Assembly: GCA_002408385.1 (NCBI GenBank) | Contig: DHSB01000156.1 | Location: forward strand, 28,652 to 86,098 | Reading direction: 5' to 3' | DNA: 57,447 nt | DNA from: Myxococcales bacterium UBA5297 | GTDB taxonomy: Bacteria; Myxococcota; Myxococcia; Myxococcales; UBA5297 | Shown here: piece by piece, positions 16,172-23,243 of the stretch | How the letters are laid out: each line of letters begins with the position of its first letter | Numbering within the stretch: the stretch's first letter is position 1 | The notes under the pieces: model-generated | What the model was told of the DNA's origin: nothing | What the model saw: only the letters and a program-made list of their open reading frames with translations | Databases searched by the model: none | Made by a program: the position numbers and the translations under genes

Positions 16172-16590
16172 GCCTCGCCTCCGGACCGGCAGTGCGCGAG
16201 CTCGTCGAGCAGCTCGTGGCGAGACGGGCGCTTGCGCTCTGCGCCCAGCACCTCCGCCGGCACGCTCGAGCGCTCAGCCTGCGGGACGCGGTAGACCACG
16301 CAGGCCCGCTCCCAGGCCGCGGTCGCGTCGACCGCGCAGCACGGCTCCTCGAGCACACTGACCGCGTAGGCGATGGCGCGGGCCATGCGCCCCGCCGGCG
16401 TCCGGAGGACGGCCGCAGCCGGGGCGGACGTGTGCGCCCGCTCGACCCGGCGCCCGACCGGCGGCGCAGGCTCCGTGAGCGGCCGTCCTTTGGCCTGCCA
16501 CGCGAGGTGGATCCGGCAGAGGTCAGACCGTCCGGCAGCAGGCCGCGGGCAGGCCGGAGTGCACGGCGCCTGGCAGTAGCGGATTGCCAT
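16168..16590 (-). CDS. Phage protein with N-terminal Cys cluster
   Basis: 140 residues from ATG 16590 (GGAGG seven bases upstream; an ATG seven codons earlier is weaker). The N-terminus has four cysteines and one His in YCQAPCTPACPRP ... DLCRIH, a probable zinc site. The rest contains a helix, RMARAIAYAVSVLEEPCC, and basic tail RKRPSRHELLDELAHCR. No family recognised. As the gene just before MuA in the early operon it may assist transposition or regulation; this is a guess. Confidence 0.62.
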   Translation of the reverse strand: MAIRYCQAPCTPACPRPAAGRSDLCRIHLAWQAKGRPLTEPAPPVGRRVERAHTSAPAAAVLRTPAGRMARAIAYAVSVLEEPCCAVDATAAWERACVVYRVPQAERSSVPAEVLGAERKRPSRHELLDELAHCRSGGEA

Positions 16591-16713
16591 CACCGGACCT
16601 CCGTCCAGCACGCGGGAGGTTGCGGCATGCCTTTGTGCGCTACGATTGGCGCCGGCTCCTTCTCCCGTCGCAAGCGGGGCGAAGGAGTGACCCCACGAGA
16701 GAAGGAGACCGGC
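16591..16713. other. Divergent intergenic region inside the early operon
   Basis: This 123-bp spacer separates the minus-strand Cys-cluster gene from the plus-strand small gene. It contains the Shine-Dalgarno sites of both. I see no consensus promoter that I would defend. Confidence 0.4.
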
Positions 16714-17028
16714 ATGAACCGCGACACCGCGATGGCGCTCGCCAAGCTCGTCAGTGGCCTGGAGCTAGCGATCATCCACATCTTTAACTGCCTCGATGCA
16801 AAGGGCGTCATGAGTCGGCCCGAGGCGATTCAGTCGCTTGAAGAGACGATCCGGTTCCTCCCTCCGGATCAGCAGCACGGGCCGATGCACATGGTGTTGC
16901 GGGGCATCGTCCAGGGACTCCGCATGCAGGGACAGGCCGCTCCTGACGCGCGGCCGCGCATCGCGGATCTCCTTCGAGTAATCGAAGGAGGCATGTCTGA
17001 AACGCCTGACACCACACCTCGGGAATGA
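16714..17028 (+). CDS. Small plus-strand phage gene of unknown function
   Basis: 104 residues from ATG 16714 with a clear AAGGAG site. The protein is helical with conserved-looking segments ALAKLVSGLELAIIHIFNCL and SLEETIRFLPPDQQ. It runs against every other gene between the repressor and the window edge, in the midst of the early operon. No family recognised. Orientation like the repressor suggests it could be expressed in the lysogen; no operator of the repressor type is seen next to it. It ends 16 bp before the 3' end of the exonuclease gene, which converges on it. Confidence 0.65.
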   Translation: MNRDTAMALAKLVSGLELAIIHIFNCLDAKGVMSRPEAIQSLEETIRFLPPDQQHGPMHMVLRGIVQGLRMQGQAAPDARPRIADLLRVIEGGMSETPDTTPRE

Positions 17029-17044
17029 CCGTCGCTGTCATGGC

Positions 17045-17719
17045 TCACCTCTGTGGTGCGTTGTTTTCCGCCGCGCAGATTTCGGCCCACCTCTCGTCAG
17101 CCGCAGACTCGGCAGCCGCGTTGAGGTGCTGGTTGAGAGCTGCCTGGGTCTTGAACCGGAGCTGGCACCCGCAGACGAACGGCAGGTCAAAGCGCATGCT
17201 GGCGGCCAACACCCGCGCCAGCTCGAGGCAGGCGTTGACGTCAGACCACGCGGTGTGTGCGTGCTCGTGAGGGATACCCAGCGTGTTGGTCAGGGTCGTC
17301 AGCTTCAGGTCAGGAACCACGCCCGCGGCGAGCAGCGGGTAGGCGAGGCTCACCGTGTCGAGCCGGTAGTGCCCGATCTCCGGCATCGCCTGCCCCACGC
17401 TCGCGAATCCGGCGCGAATGAAGCCCTCGTCGAAGTCCACCTTGTGGCCGGCCAGCGTCGCGCCCTCCATCAGGCGCGCGAGCCGCTCGAGCGTGTGGCC
17501 GAGCTCGTCGGCGTGGGCCCACTTCGCGGGGTCGTAGCCGCAGACCCGCAGCGCCTCGGGCTCGGCCGTCTCGATGTGCGTCGGGCGAACCTGGCACCAC
17601 AGCCCGCCCTTGAGCTCGCGCAGGTCGCCTGAGACGCGCACCGCGGCGACCTCGAGCAGCTCGTGGCGAGCCGGGTCCAGCCCGGTTGTCTCAACGTCAA
17701 CGAAGCAGACGTCCAGCAT
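17045..17719 (-). CDS. DEDDh 3'-5' exonuclease (DnaQ-like) with C-terminal zinc-finger-like motif
   Basis: 224 residues. The DnaQ exonuclease motifs are complete: ExoI D8-x-E10 in FVDVETTGLD, ExoII D97 in VDFDEGF, ExoIII H155 and D160 in HTAWSDV. The C-terminus adds CGCQLRFKTQAALNQHL (183-199), which looks like a degenerate C2H2 finger (C183, C185, H198). The catalytic core hydrolyses single-stranded DNA 3' to 5'. A proofreading-type exonuclease is not part of classical Mu; a role in phage replication repair or in degrading competitor DNA is possible. It is the third gene of the early operon, sharing its boundary with the next gene. Confidence 0.9.
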   Translation of the reverse strand: MLDVCFVDVETTGLDPARHELLEVAAVRVSGDLRELKGGLWCQVRPTHIETAEPEALRVCGYDPAKWAHADELGHTLERLARLMEGATLAGHKVDFDEGFIRAGFASVGQAMPEIGHYRLDTVSLAYPLLAAGVVPDLKLTTLTNTLGIPHEHAHTAWSDVNACLELARVLAASMRFDLPFVCGCQLRFKTQAALNQHLNAAAESAADERWAEICAAENNAPQR

Positions 17720-18054
17720 CAGGATTCCTCCCCAGGGGTCGTGGATGCGGGGGCAGACTTCGGCGCGGGCTCGGCCCAGCGAGCGGCGAAGAGCGCGTCG
17801 AGCTTGGCGTTCAGCCGGGCGAGCTGGTCGAAGAGCCGGAAGTTGGCGAGATCGCCAGGATCCGCCTTGATGCGCTCGAGGAGCCGGGCGACCTTCTTCT
17901 GCGTCACCTCGATCTCGCGGTCCAGCCGGGCCTTGACGAGCCGCTCGGCAAACCGCTCAGGGCTGATTCCGAACCAGCAGCAAGCCTCGCGGAAGTCGGC
18001 GTCAGAAACCCTCAGGTCCGGGAACTGAGTGCGGGATGGGCGGCGCGCAGTCAC
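17719..18054 (-). CDS. Small phage early protein of unknown function
   Basis: 111 residues. An N-terminal part that may fold as a helix-turn-helix (SDADFREACCWFGISPERFA) leads to a long charged helix, LDREIEVTQKKVARLLERI, likely coiled coil. The tail is Pro/Ala-rich. No family recognised. It lies between the Ner-like gene (4-bp overlap) and the exonuclease gene (1-bp overlap), so it belongs to the early transcript. Confidence 0.68.
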   Translation of the reverse strand: MTARRPSRTQFPDLRVSDADFREACCWFGISPERFAERLVKARLDREIEVTQKKVARLLERIKADPGDLANFRLFDQLARLNAKLDALFAARWAEPAPKSAPASTTPGEES

Positions 18055-18356
18055 TGAGCACCCCCTGTACCCGTGCTAGCTTTCTCCTCATGCATACGGC
18101 CCCGGCCACCAAGACCACGGCGAGAAGCCCTCCGCTCGAAGCGCTCGGGCCAGATGTCCTCTGGCCGCATTCCGAGCCGCTCGGCGATGGCCTGTTCCAT
18201 CCGCGGATACGGTTGCCAAAGCGCCTTTTGAGCCGCTCCACGGCTCAGGCCGAGCTCGCGAGCCAGGCCGCCGAGCGACAGGCCGCGAGCCGCCAAGCTC
18301 GCCTTGATCCACGCTCTGCGGCCGCGTTCGTCGTCGGGGTAACTGACCGTATGCAT
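18051..18356 (-). CDS. ner: Ner/Nlp-family DNA-binding regulator
   Basis: 101 residues. The core RRAWIKASLAARGLSLGGLA (13-32), GLSRGAAQKAL and the end MRPEDIWPERF (63-73) match Ner/Nlp (SfsB) winged HTH proteins. In Mu, Ner shuts down early and repressor transcription after lytic onset. It is the first gene of the minus-strand early operon and faces the repressor gene across an 85-bp control region. The ATG is only 7 bp from a candidate -10 box, so the message may be nearly leaderless. The tail beyond residue 75 is extra. Confidence 0.9.
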   Translation of the reverse strand: MHTVSYPDDERGRRAWIKASLAARGLSLGGLARELGLSRGAAQKALWQPYPRMEQAIAERLGMRPEDIWPERFERRASRRGLGGRGRMHEEKASTGTGGAQ

Positions 18357-18362
18357 GAGAAC

Positions 18363-18391
18363 ATGATGGAAGAAAACTTCCTGCTCGTCAA
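18363..18391 (-). promoter_or_regulatory. Candidate early promoter (Pe) for the ner operon
   Basis: On the minus strand TTGACG (plus 18386-18391) and CATCAT (plus 18363-18368) are separated by 17 bp. The left operator arm fills the spacer exactly, so repressor bound there would block polymerase. The -10 matches consensus at four of six places. Transcription would begin close to the ner ATG at 18356. Confidence 0.5.
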
Positions 18392-18412
18392 GTCAGGCAG
18401 GAAGTTTTCTTC
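18369..18412. promoter_or_regulatory. Repressor/Ner operator: perfect 16-bp inverted repeat
   Basis: GAAGAAAACTTCCTGC at 18369-18384 is repeated as its exact reverse complement at 18397-18412, with 12 bp between. Within each arm GAAG-AAAA-CTTC is itself a dyad, so there may be two operator sites 28 bp apart. Placement between divergent ner and repressor genes is the usual site of lysogeny control. Confidence 0.75.
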
Positions 18413-18441
18413 TCAACACGGGCGTTAACAGGGGGAGAAAC

Positions 18442-18864
18442 GTGGCTCAAAAGGAAACATCCTTCGCAGAGCGAATGGCCGACGCCGCCCGCGTCGCTGG
18501 TGGTGCTCAGGCCTTAGCCGAACGGGTCGGTGTCTCCCGCCGAATGATTGGCGAGTACATGGCTGGCCGTTCGGACCCATCCAGAGAACGACTCGTGAAG
18601 ATCGCCGACGCGTCCGGAGTGAGCCTGGAATGGCTCGCCGCTGGCCGCGGCTCGATGCTGCCGGGGGGCGAGCAAGAAGTGCGGGCGCTTTCCATCAACG
18701 CCGTGCCACTCGAGTCCATCAAGGCATGGCTGACCGACTGGTGGAATTCAGCTTCCAGCGTGCAGCGCGCATGGCTTCAGGTCGAAATGGAAAGGCACTT
18801 CCCCGAATATGGGGAGTGGAAAAAAAAGGCCCCGGCGAACTCCAACGGGCAATGCGGCGCCTAG
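18442..18864 (+). CDS. Phage repressor (XRE-type HTH, Mu c/CI-like)
   Basis: 140 residues from GTG 18442 (GGGGAGAAAC upstream). The N-terminal helix-turn-helix spans about 15-68: ALAERVGVSRRMIGEYMAGR followed by LVKIADASGVSLEWLAAGRG. The C-terminal half (about 75-130) is short, and no Ser-Lys LexA-type peptidase dyad is seen, so induction by RecA-type self-cleavage is unlikely. It transcribes away from ner and the early operon, as repressors of transposable phages do, and would keep the prophage silent through the inverted-repeat operator upstream. Confidence 0.88.
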   Translation: MAQKETSFAERMADAARVAGGAQALAERVGVSRRMIGEYMAGRSDPSRERLVKIADASGVSLEWLAAGRGSMLPGGEQEVRALSINAVPLESIKAWLTDWWNSASSVQRAWLQVEMERHFPEYGEWKKKAPANSNGQCGA

Positions 18865-18868
18865 GCCT

Positions 18869-18886
18869 GCGGGTCCTTTGACCCGC
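18869..18886 (+). terminator. Hairpin after the repressor gene
   Basis: GCGGGTC and GACCCGC form a 7-bp stem with a CTTT loop, starting four bases after the repressor stop. No T-tract follows, so terminator function is uncertain. Confidence 0.35.
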
Positions 18887-19264
18887 CGCTTCGCTCCCCC
18901 CGACCTGTTCAGTGGTCACCTGCCCGATAGCTTTTGCACCTCTGCTAGCGTTTCACTGCCAAGTCAGGATCCACTCGCCAACGCGCCGGTGGATCCTCCC
19001 TCTGGCGCTCGCCCGGTCCCGGATCCACCTCGGGATCCACCTTGCTGATTTCCGCGCTCGAGATCTGCGCTCTCCTGTGCCATCCAACCGCGCGTAAACA
19101 GGCGGTGTTCGGCCGCTCGCGCTAACGACTGACCGGGCGCCCTTCGGCGCCCGCGCTGCCAGCAAATCTGCTTATCGCGGGGCCCGCCGGACGCGCGCCA
19201 TCTCACGCCCAAGCCCGCGGAATCCTTGGCCGTTTCGCCTCATCTCGCTTGGTGTCGTCTGATC
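18887..19264. other. Prophage terminal region without genes
   Basis: No credible gene. It holds four copies of GGATCCAC, described separately, a 7-bp GC-rich hairpin (19135-19141 with 19146-19152, loop CTTC) and, near 19,255-19,300, the change to host sequence. In Mu this interval would be the left end with the MuA-binding sites. Confidence 0.5.
18967..19040. repeat. Four GGATCCAC repeats, candidate transposase end-binding sites
   Basis: GGATCCAC occurs at 18967-18974, 19021-19028 and 19033-19040, and inverted at 18989-18996. Four copies of an 8-mer in 75 bp is far above chance. Their position near the repressor-side end of the element matches where Mu keeps its L1-L3 MuA sites. The binding protein is inferred. 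Confidence 0.55.
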
Positions 19265-19690
19265 CCGGTTGCTGCCAACTTCCCTGCCGCCGCACAGGCG
19301 AGCGGGCCGCGGCGCTGATGACTACCGCGCCGCCGAACGAGTGGCCGACCAGCCCGCTCCGCGAGGTACCCTGGCAAGCGAGCACGCGGATACCCGAGCG
19401 CACGTCGTAGACGGCTTTGTCCAGGTCGGTCGAGTTGCGGTACTGCAGGCGCAGCTACCCCATCGCCGAACAAGCTCCTCGCCGAGCTTGGCGTATGAGG
19501 TTGCGCGCCGGGCTGTCGAGCCCGCCGCCGACCCCTCCGACGAGAATGACCGCGGCGAGGGGCTCTTGGGCCTCGTAGAGCCGCGTCTCGACGGGCCCGC
19601 GTGCGGTGCGCAGGCCGAGCGCGCCGAACCCGTCGCCTTGGGGCCCTGATCGAGGACCGAGACGAGCATTGGCGTCGGCTGCTCGAGCTC
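19265..19690 (-). pseudogene. Alpha/beta-hydrolase relic interrupted by the prophage
   Basis: Three minus-strand frames join into one recognisable hydrolase: LYEAQEPLAAVILVGGVGGG, then (after a frameshift near 19,495) YAKLGEELVRRWG, then (after another near 19,455) LQYRNSTDLDKAVYDVRSG and the nucleophile elbow GLVGHSFGGAVVISAAARSP. The protein then breaks off near 19,270-19,285, without the acid and His part of the triad. The loss coincides with the end of the Mu-like element, so insertion into this gene is the simplest explanation. The frameshifts show that the relic is also decaying. The boundaries are approximate. Confidence 0.7.
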
Positions 19691-20082
19691 CATGCCCTCT
19701 TCGCGCCGGGAGAAGTGGTTGCACGCGCGGGCAAGGCCCTCTCCGCGAGGCAGAAGCCCAGGTGCGCGGGCGCGCGCTTGTCGACGGGCCGGGCGCCTCG
19801 TCGTGGTCGGGGTCCCTGCCATTATCGATGGGCGCGCCCTGGAGCTCCTCGTGACAACACGCGCAGTCGGGCCCGCGCTCACCGGCGCGCTGCCGAGGAG
19901 CCTGCTTCATGGCTGCCTCGAACCCCGCTTCGACAAGAGTCGCCTGCCATTGCGGTGGGGGCCGGGGGGCGCAAAGCGGCAATCGGCGGGGGCCAACGCG
20001 CTCGGAGGGGCAGCAAAGCGTGGCCTCGGGGTGCCAGCGCCCGGCGCTCGGCGCGAGCGAGCGCGGTGCTAACTTGACCGGC
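19691..20082. other. Decayed host sequence, possible zinc-ribbon gene remnant
   Basis: No intact gene seen. On the minus strand (about 19,750-19,912) CACCHEELQGAPID follows an ATG and, in a shifted frame, PVDKRAPAHLGFCLAERA appears. This suggests a small Cys-containing protein broken by a frameshift, lying just upstream of the hydrolase relic. The rest up to the kinase start shows nothing I can name. Confidence 0.35.
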
Positions 20083-20565
20083 ATGGAGCTGGCGATCTTC
20101 GTTGGCCTGCAGGCCTCGGGGAAGAGCACCTTCTACCGCGAGCGGCTCAGCGCGAGCCACGCGCTCGTCAGCAAGGACCTGATGCGCAACGTCAGGGACA
20201 AGAATCGCCGCCAGCTCGCCCTGGTGCGGGCGGCCCTGCGCGAGGGGCGCTCGGTAGCGGTGGACAACACCAACCCGAGCCCTGCGGACCGGGCCCCGCT
20301 CATCGGTTTGGGCCGGGAGCTGGGGGCGCGCGTGGTCGCCTACTTCTTCGACACCGCGGTCCCCGGTTGTCTCGCGCGCAACGCCGAACGCCAGGGCCGC
20401 GCACAGGTGCCTCCCGTGGCCATCTTCACCGCGGCGCGCCGAATGGTGGCGCCGAGGCTCGAGGAGGGCTTCGACGCGCTCTACCGCGTCCACCTGCAGC
20501 CCGAGGGCTTTCGCGTCGCCGAGCTTCCGTCGCCCAAGTCCGCGCACAGCGAGCCAAACCCGTAG
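20083..20565 (+). CDS. P-loop kinase, polynucleotide-kinase-like
   Basis: 160 residues from ATG 20083. The N-terminus has a P-loop, GLQASGKST (8-16), followed by SKDLMRN and the VAVDNTNPSPADR element (about 61-73), which is typical of the T4 PNK-like/YorR-type AAA kinases. These phosphorylate nucleic-acid 5' ends or small substrates; which one here cannot be told. A lid-like basic region lies near 100-130. The length is that of a stand-alone kinase domain. It stands alone between decayed genes, and its 3' end overlaps the YafK relic on the other strand. Confidence 0.8.
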   Translation: MELAIFVGLQASGKSTFYRERLSASHALVSKDLMRNVRDKNRRQLALVRAALREGRSVAVDNTNPSPADRAPLIGLGRELGARVVAYFFDTAVPGCLARNAERQGRAQVPPVAIFTAARRMVAPRLEEGFDALYRVHLQPEGFRVAELPSPKSAHSEPNP

Positions 20566-21011
20566 CTGCCGTCGCGCAGGACGCAGACGCACGGGGGCTG
20601 GCGCCGCTGCTCGAAGAGGTCGAAGCCTGGCTTGAGGTTCCGCCAAAAACGCACCAGCTCAGGGTTGTGCTCTGGCGACTCGGCCAGCGCGCGCAGGGTC
20701 TCCTCGGTCAGCCGCGCGGGGAAGATGTCGATGGGGATGTGCCGCTGGCCCGCGGCCCGGGCCTCGGAGGCCGCCACGTAGAGCTGCTCGATGACCTCGT
20801 CGCCGAGCGGAATGCAGCCGATGGTGACGCAGGCGCCGTGGACGTAGATGGCGCCGCCGAGCTTGCCCCCCGAGCTCGTCACCGGTCCCTTGGCCGGCTG
20901 TGACCTTGAACCAACAGGGCTGTCGACGGGCGCCCGCCCCCCGGTCAGCCCGAGCGTCGGCCTCGCAAGCTCGGGCTCGGACTGGCCGGATGCCTCTCGG
21001 GTTCCAAACAC
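20481..21011 (-). pseudogene. L,D-transpeptidase (YafK/YkuD family) C-terminal remnant
   Basis: The C-terminal half carries the catalytic signature of YafK-type murein L,D-transpeptidases: GGAIYVHGACVTIGCIPLGD, with His and Cys of the HG...GC motif, then IPIDIFPARLTEE. The N-terminal half of the domain (strands before the GDR..PEG motif) is missing; residues 1-50 are low-complexity and do not resemble the family, and no signal peptide is present. I read it as a truncated copy, probably from an internal deletion. The frame is still open, so a short product may be made. Confidence 0.6.
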
Positions 21012-21124
21012 CTTCAGCGCTCGAGCGAGTGAAGGCGGCTGTCGCGAATACCAGGGGCAGTTCGCGCCCTCGCGCCGAGATCGCGCTGGCCCGGGCCTAC
21101 TTCACCCGGCGGGCGGCGCGGTCG

Positions 21125-22360
21125 CTATTCGAGCCGTAGCTCGCCGCAGGCGATCACGCCCTCGACCCGTTCGCCCGGCGCTATCCGAGTTCCAGGAAGG
21201 ACAGCCGAGCCTCGAACGACAGCCTCTTCGCCGACCACGACGTCCGGTCCGAGCTGCGAGCCTTCGATGATCGCGCCGGGCGCGACGCGCGCGGAGGGAT
21301 GGACGAACGCGCGCGCCGAGGGAGGCAGGGGGCGAAGCCTCTCGCCTTCGCTCGCCGGCAGCGGAGCCTCGGCGCCGAGCGCCGACAGGTCGCACAGCCC
21401 GCTGAGCACCTCTTCGCAGGCCTGCAGATAGCGCCGCGGCGTCCCCATGTCGGCCCAGGCGCCGAGGTTGATCGGCGCAGCCTGCACGAGGCGGCCCTGG
21501 GCTATCAGGCGCGGATAGACGTCGCTGTTCGTGTCCTTTGCGCCGGGGCGCGGGATGTGGTCGAGCACCTCGGGCTCGATGACCTGGACCCCCACGAAGT
21601 GCCAGGGCACGAGGTCGGGGCCGCCCTCGCCGATGCCGCGGATGCGGCGCACGGCGCCGTCGGGGCGGGCTTCCACGGCGTTGAACTTCTCGTCCGGCGG
21701 CATCGGGACGACGCCGAGGGTGGCGAGCGCGCCCGCGGCCTGATGCCGGGCGACGAGGTCGGCGAGGTCGAGCGACATGAACGCGTCGCCGTTGACCACG
21801 ACGAAAGGCTCGCCTTCGAGAAAGCGCCGCGCGTCGCGAAGGCCTCCTGCGGTTCCCTGGATCTCGGGCTCGTTCGAGATGTTCAGCCCGAGCCCGAGCC
21901 GTTCGGCCTCGGCGCGCGCGGTGCGCTCCATCACCTCGGGCAGGTGGTGGGTGTTGATGACGACCCGCTCGATGCCGGCGTTCTTGAGCAGCGCGAAGCC
22001 GTAGCGCACCAGCGGACCGCCGAAGAACGGAACCGCGGGCTTGGGGAACCTCAGGGTCAAAGGGCGCAGCCGCAGGCCCAGCCCGGCACAGAGCACCATC
22101 GCCGTTCTTATCGGGCGCTCGGGCCGGCGCCCGCACCTGCCAGCCGCTTCGAGCGAGCGCCGGCGCATGCGCAGCACCCGGGCGCTCGCGAGGTCCTCGC
22201 CGACCGGCTCGAGATCGGAGGCGGGGAGCGAGAGGGTCGCGGCCGGCACGCCCGCGGGATAGGCCGTCGCCTCGCACAGCTCGCCGCGCTGCTCGAGCAG
22301 CAACAGCAGCTCCCCGCGCTCGCGCGAACGACAGATCGCTCCGGGCTTGAGCGCGACCAT
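21125..22360 (-). CDS. NDP-sugar nucleotidyltransferase with N-terminal extension and left-handed beta-helix tail
   Basis: 411 residues from ATG 22360 (GGAG upstream). Residues about 86-320 form a sugar-phosphate nucleotidyltransferase: AMVLCAGLGLRLRPLTLRFP (87-106) then KPAVPFFGGP, the metal-binding VVVNGDAF, and NLGAWADMGTPRRY. The last 70 residues have hexapeptide-repeat character (HPSARVAPGAIIEGSQLG). Family members activate mannose-1-P, glucose-1-P or MurNAc-1-P; the substrate cannot be read from the sequence. Unusual is an extra 85-residue N-terminal part with no recognised domain. It diverges from the HAD phosphatase gene. Confidence 0.88.
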   Translation of the reverse strand: MVALKPGAICRSRERGELLLLLEQRGELCEATAYPAGVPAATLSLPASDLEPVGEDLASARVLRMRRRSLEAAGRCGRRPERPIRTAMVLCAGLGLRLRPLTLRFPKPAVPFFGGPLVRYGFALLKNAGIERVVINTHHLPEVMERTARAEAERLGLGLNISNEPEIQGTAGGLRDARRFLEGEPFVVVNGDAFMSLDLADLVARHQAAGALATLGVVPMPPDEKFNAVEARPDGAVRRIRGIGEGGPDLVPWHFVGVQVIEPEVLDHIPRPGAKDTNSDVYPRLIAQGRLVQAAPINLGAWADMGTPRRYLQACEEVLSGLCDLSALGAEAPLPASEGERLRPLPPSARAFVHPSARVAPGAIIEGSQLGPDVVVGEEAVVRGSAVLPGTRIAPGERVEGVIACGELRLE

Positions 22361-22533
22361 CACCGAGGCTCCGGCAGGCAGCGGGCGGTGCTGTCATGCG
22401 GGCTCGCGTCGATGGTTGCGCTCGGTGCGTTCATCTGGTTCCTTCCCGGCCGAAACAGGGTCGCGAAGATAACACTCGGTCCGGGCGAAAGCCCGATTCT
22501 GGCCGCTGCTTGCGCGGGCCCGCCGGAGCACTC

Positions 22534-23178
22534 ATGAAGGCCTTATTGTTCGACCTCGACGGCACGCTCGTCGACAGCCGCGTCGACATCGCCGCGAGCG
22601 CCAACTTCGCTCGGCGGACCGTGGGCCTGGCGCCTCGGCCGCAGGAGGAGATCTTCGGCTTCATCGGCGAGGGCGCCGAGCGGCTCATCGAGCGCACGCT
22701 CGGTGCCGAGCACTCGGCGCGCGTCCCCGAGGCGCTGGCCTCCTGGCGGGAGCACTACGAGCGGCACATGCTCGATCACACGCGGCCCTACGAGGGCGTG
22801 GTCGAGGCGCTCGAAAAGATCGAGGGGCCCCGCGCCATCGTGACGAACAAGCCCGGGCCCAGCGCCCGGCAGCTCGTCCGGGCGCTGGGGCTCGACAGGC
22901 TCTGCCCGGTCGTCGTCGGCGGCGGGGACGTGCCTGAGAAGAAGCCCCACCCGGCGGCGGTGGGCCTGGCGCTCTCGAAGCTTGGCGAGGGCGGAGCCGC
23001 GGTGCTCGTCGGCGACTCGGCGGTCGACGCGGCGACCGCGCGGGCCGCGGAGATCGCCTTCGTCGGCGTGCTCTGGGGGCTCGGCACCCGAGAGGAGATC
23101 GAGCGCGCGGGCGGGACGCGCTTCGTCGAGCGGGCCTGCGAGCTGCCGGCCGCCTGTCGCGCGGCGCTCGCGCGGTAG
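22534..23178 (+). CDS. HAD-superfamily phosphatase, phosphoglycolate-phosphatase-like
   Basis: 214 residues from ATG 22534 (GGAG six bases upstream). All HAD motifs are present: motif I DLDGT (D7, D9), motif II T104 in IVTNKP, motif III K137 in PEKKPHP, and motif IV GDSAVD (D161, D165). The alpha-helical C1 cap lies between 15 and 85. This is the Gph subgroup, which removes the phosphate from 2-phosphoglycolate formed, for example, during repair of 3'-phosphoglycolate DNA ends. The substrate assignment is by resemblance only. It lies 65 bp upstream of the PARP-finger gene on the same strand, perhaps in one transcript. Confidence 0.88.
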   Translation: MKALLFDLDGTLVDSRVDIAASANFARRTVGLAPRPQEEIFGFIGEGAERLIERTLGAEHSARVPEALASWREHYERHMLDHTRPYEGVVEALEKIEGPRAIVTNKPGPSARQLVRALGLDRLCPVVVGGGDVPEKKPHPAAVGLALSKLGEGGAAVLVGDSAVDAATARAAEIAFVGVLWGLGTREEIERAGGTRFVERACELPAACRAALAR

Positions 23179-23243
23179 GAAGCCGCCCGCCCCCTGGCAC
23201 AAGAGACGGGCATGCGACCGAGAGACACGATAGGCTCTGTCCA

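Larger units (their letters stand above)
1..19270 (-). mobile_element. Mu-like transposable prophage (partial, cut by left window edge)
   Basis: The genes follow the Mu plan: repressor, Ner, MuA, MuB, Gam, GemA, Mor/C activator, lysis region, gp26, gp27, terminase, portal, gpF-like head protein, gpG, protease/scaffold. Nearly all are on the minus strand, so transcription runs toward position 1. The repressor end is near 19,255-19,300, where a host hydrolase reading frame stops being recognisable. The other end, with major head, tail and tail-fibre genes, lies outside the window. The exact terminal dinucleotide was not resolved, so the right boundary is approximate. MuA and MuB have intact catalytic motifs and most genes are open, which suggests a recently active element. 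Confidence 0.92.

Noticed and set aside
18442..18864. A LexA-like self-cleaving repressor
   Set aside because: The C-terminal half is too short and has no Ser-Lys catalytic dyad or Ala-Gly cleavage site.
20481..21011. A complete L,D-transpeptidase gene
   Set aside because: The catalytic HG...GC end is present, but the first half of the domain and any signal peptide are missing, so it is treated as a remnant.
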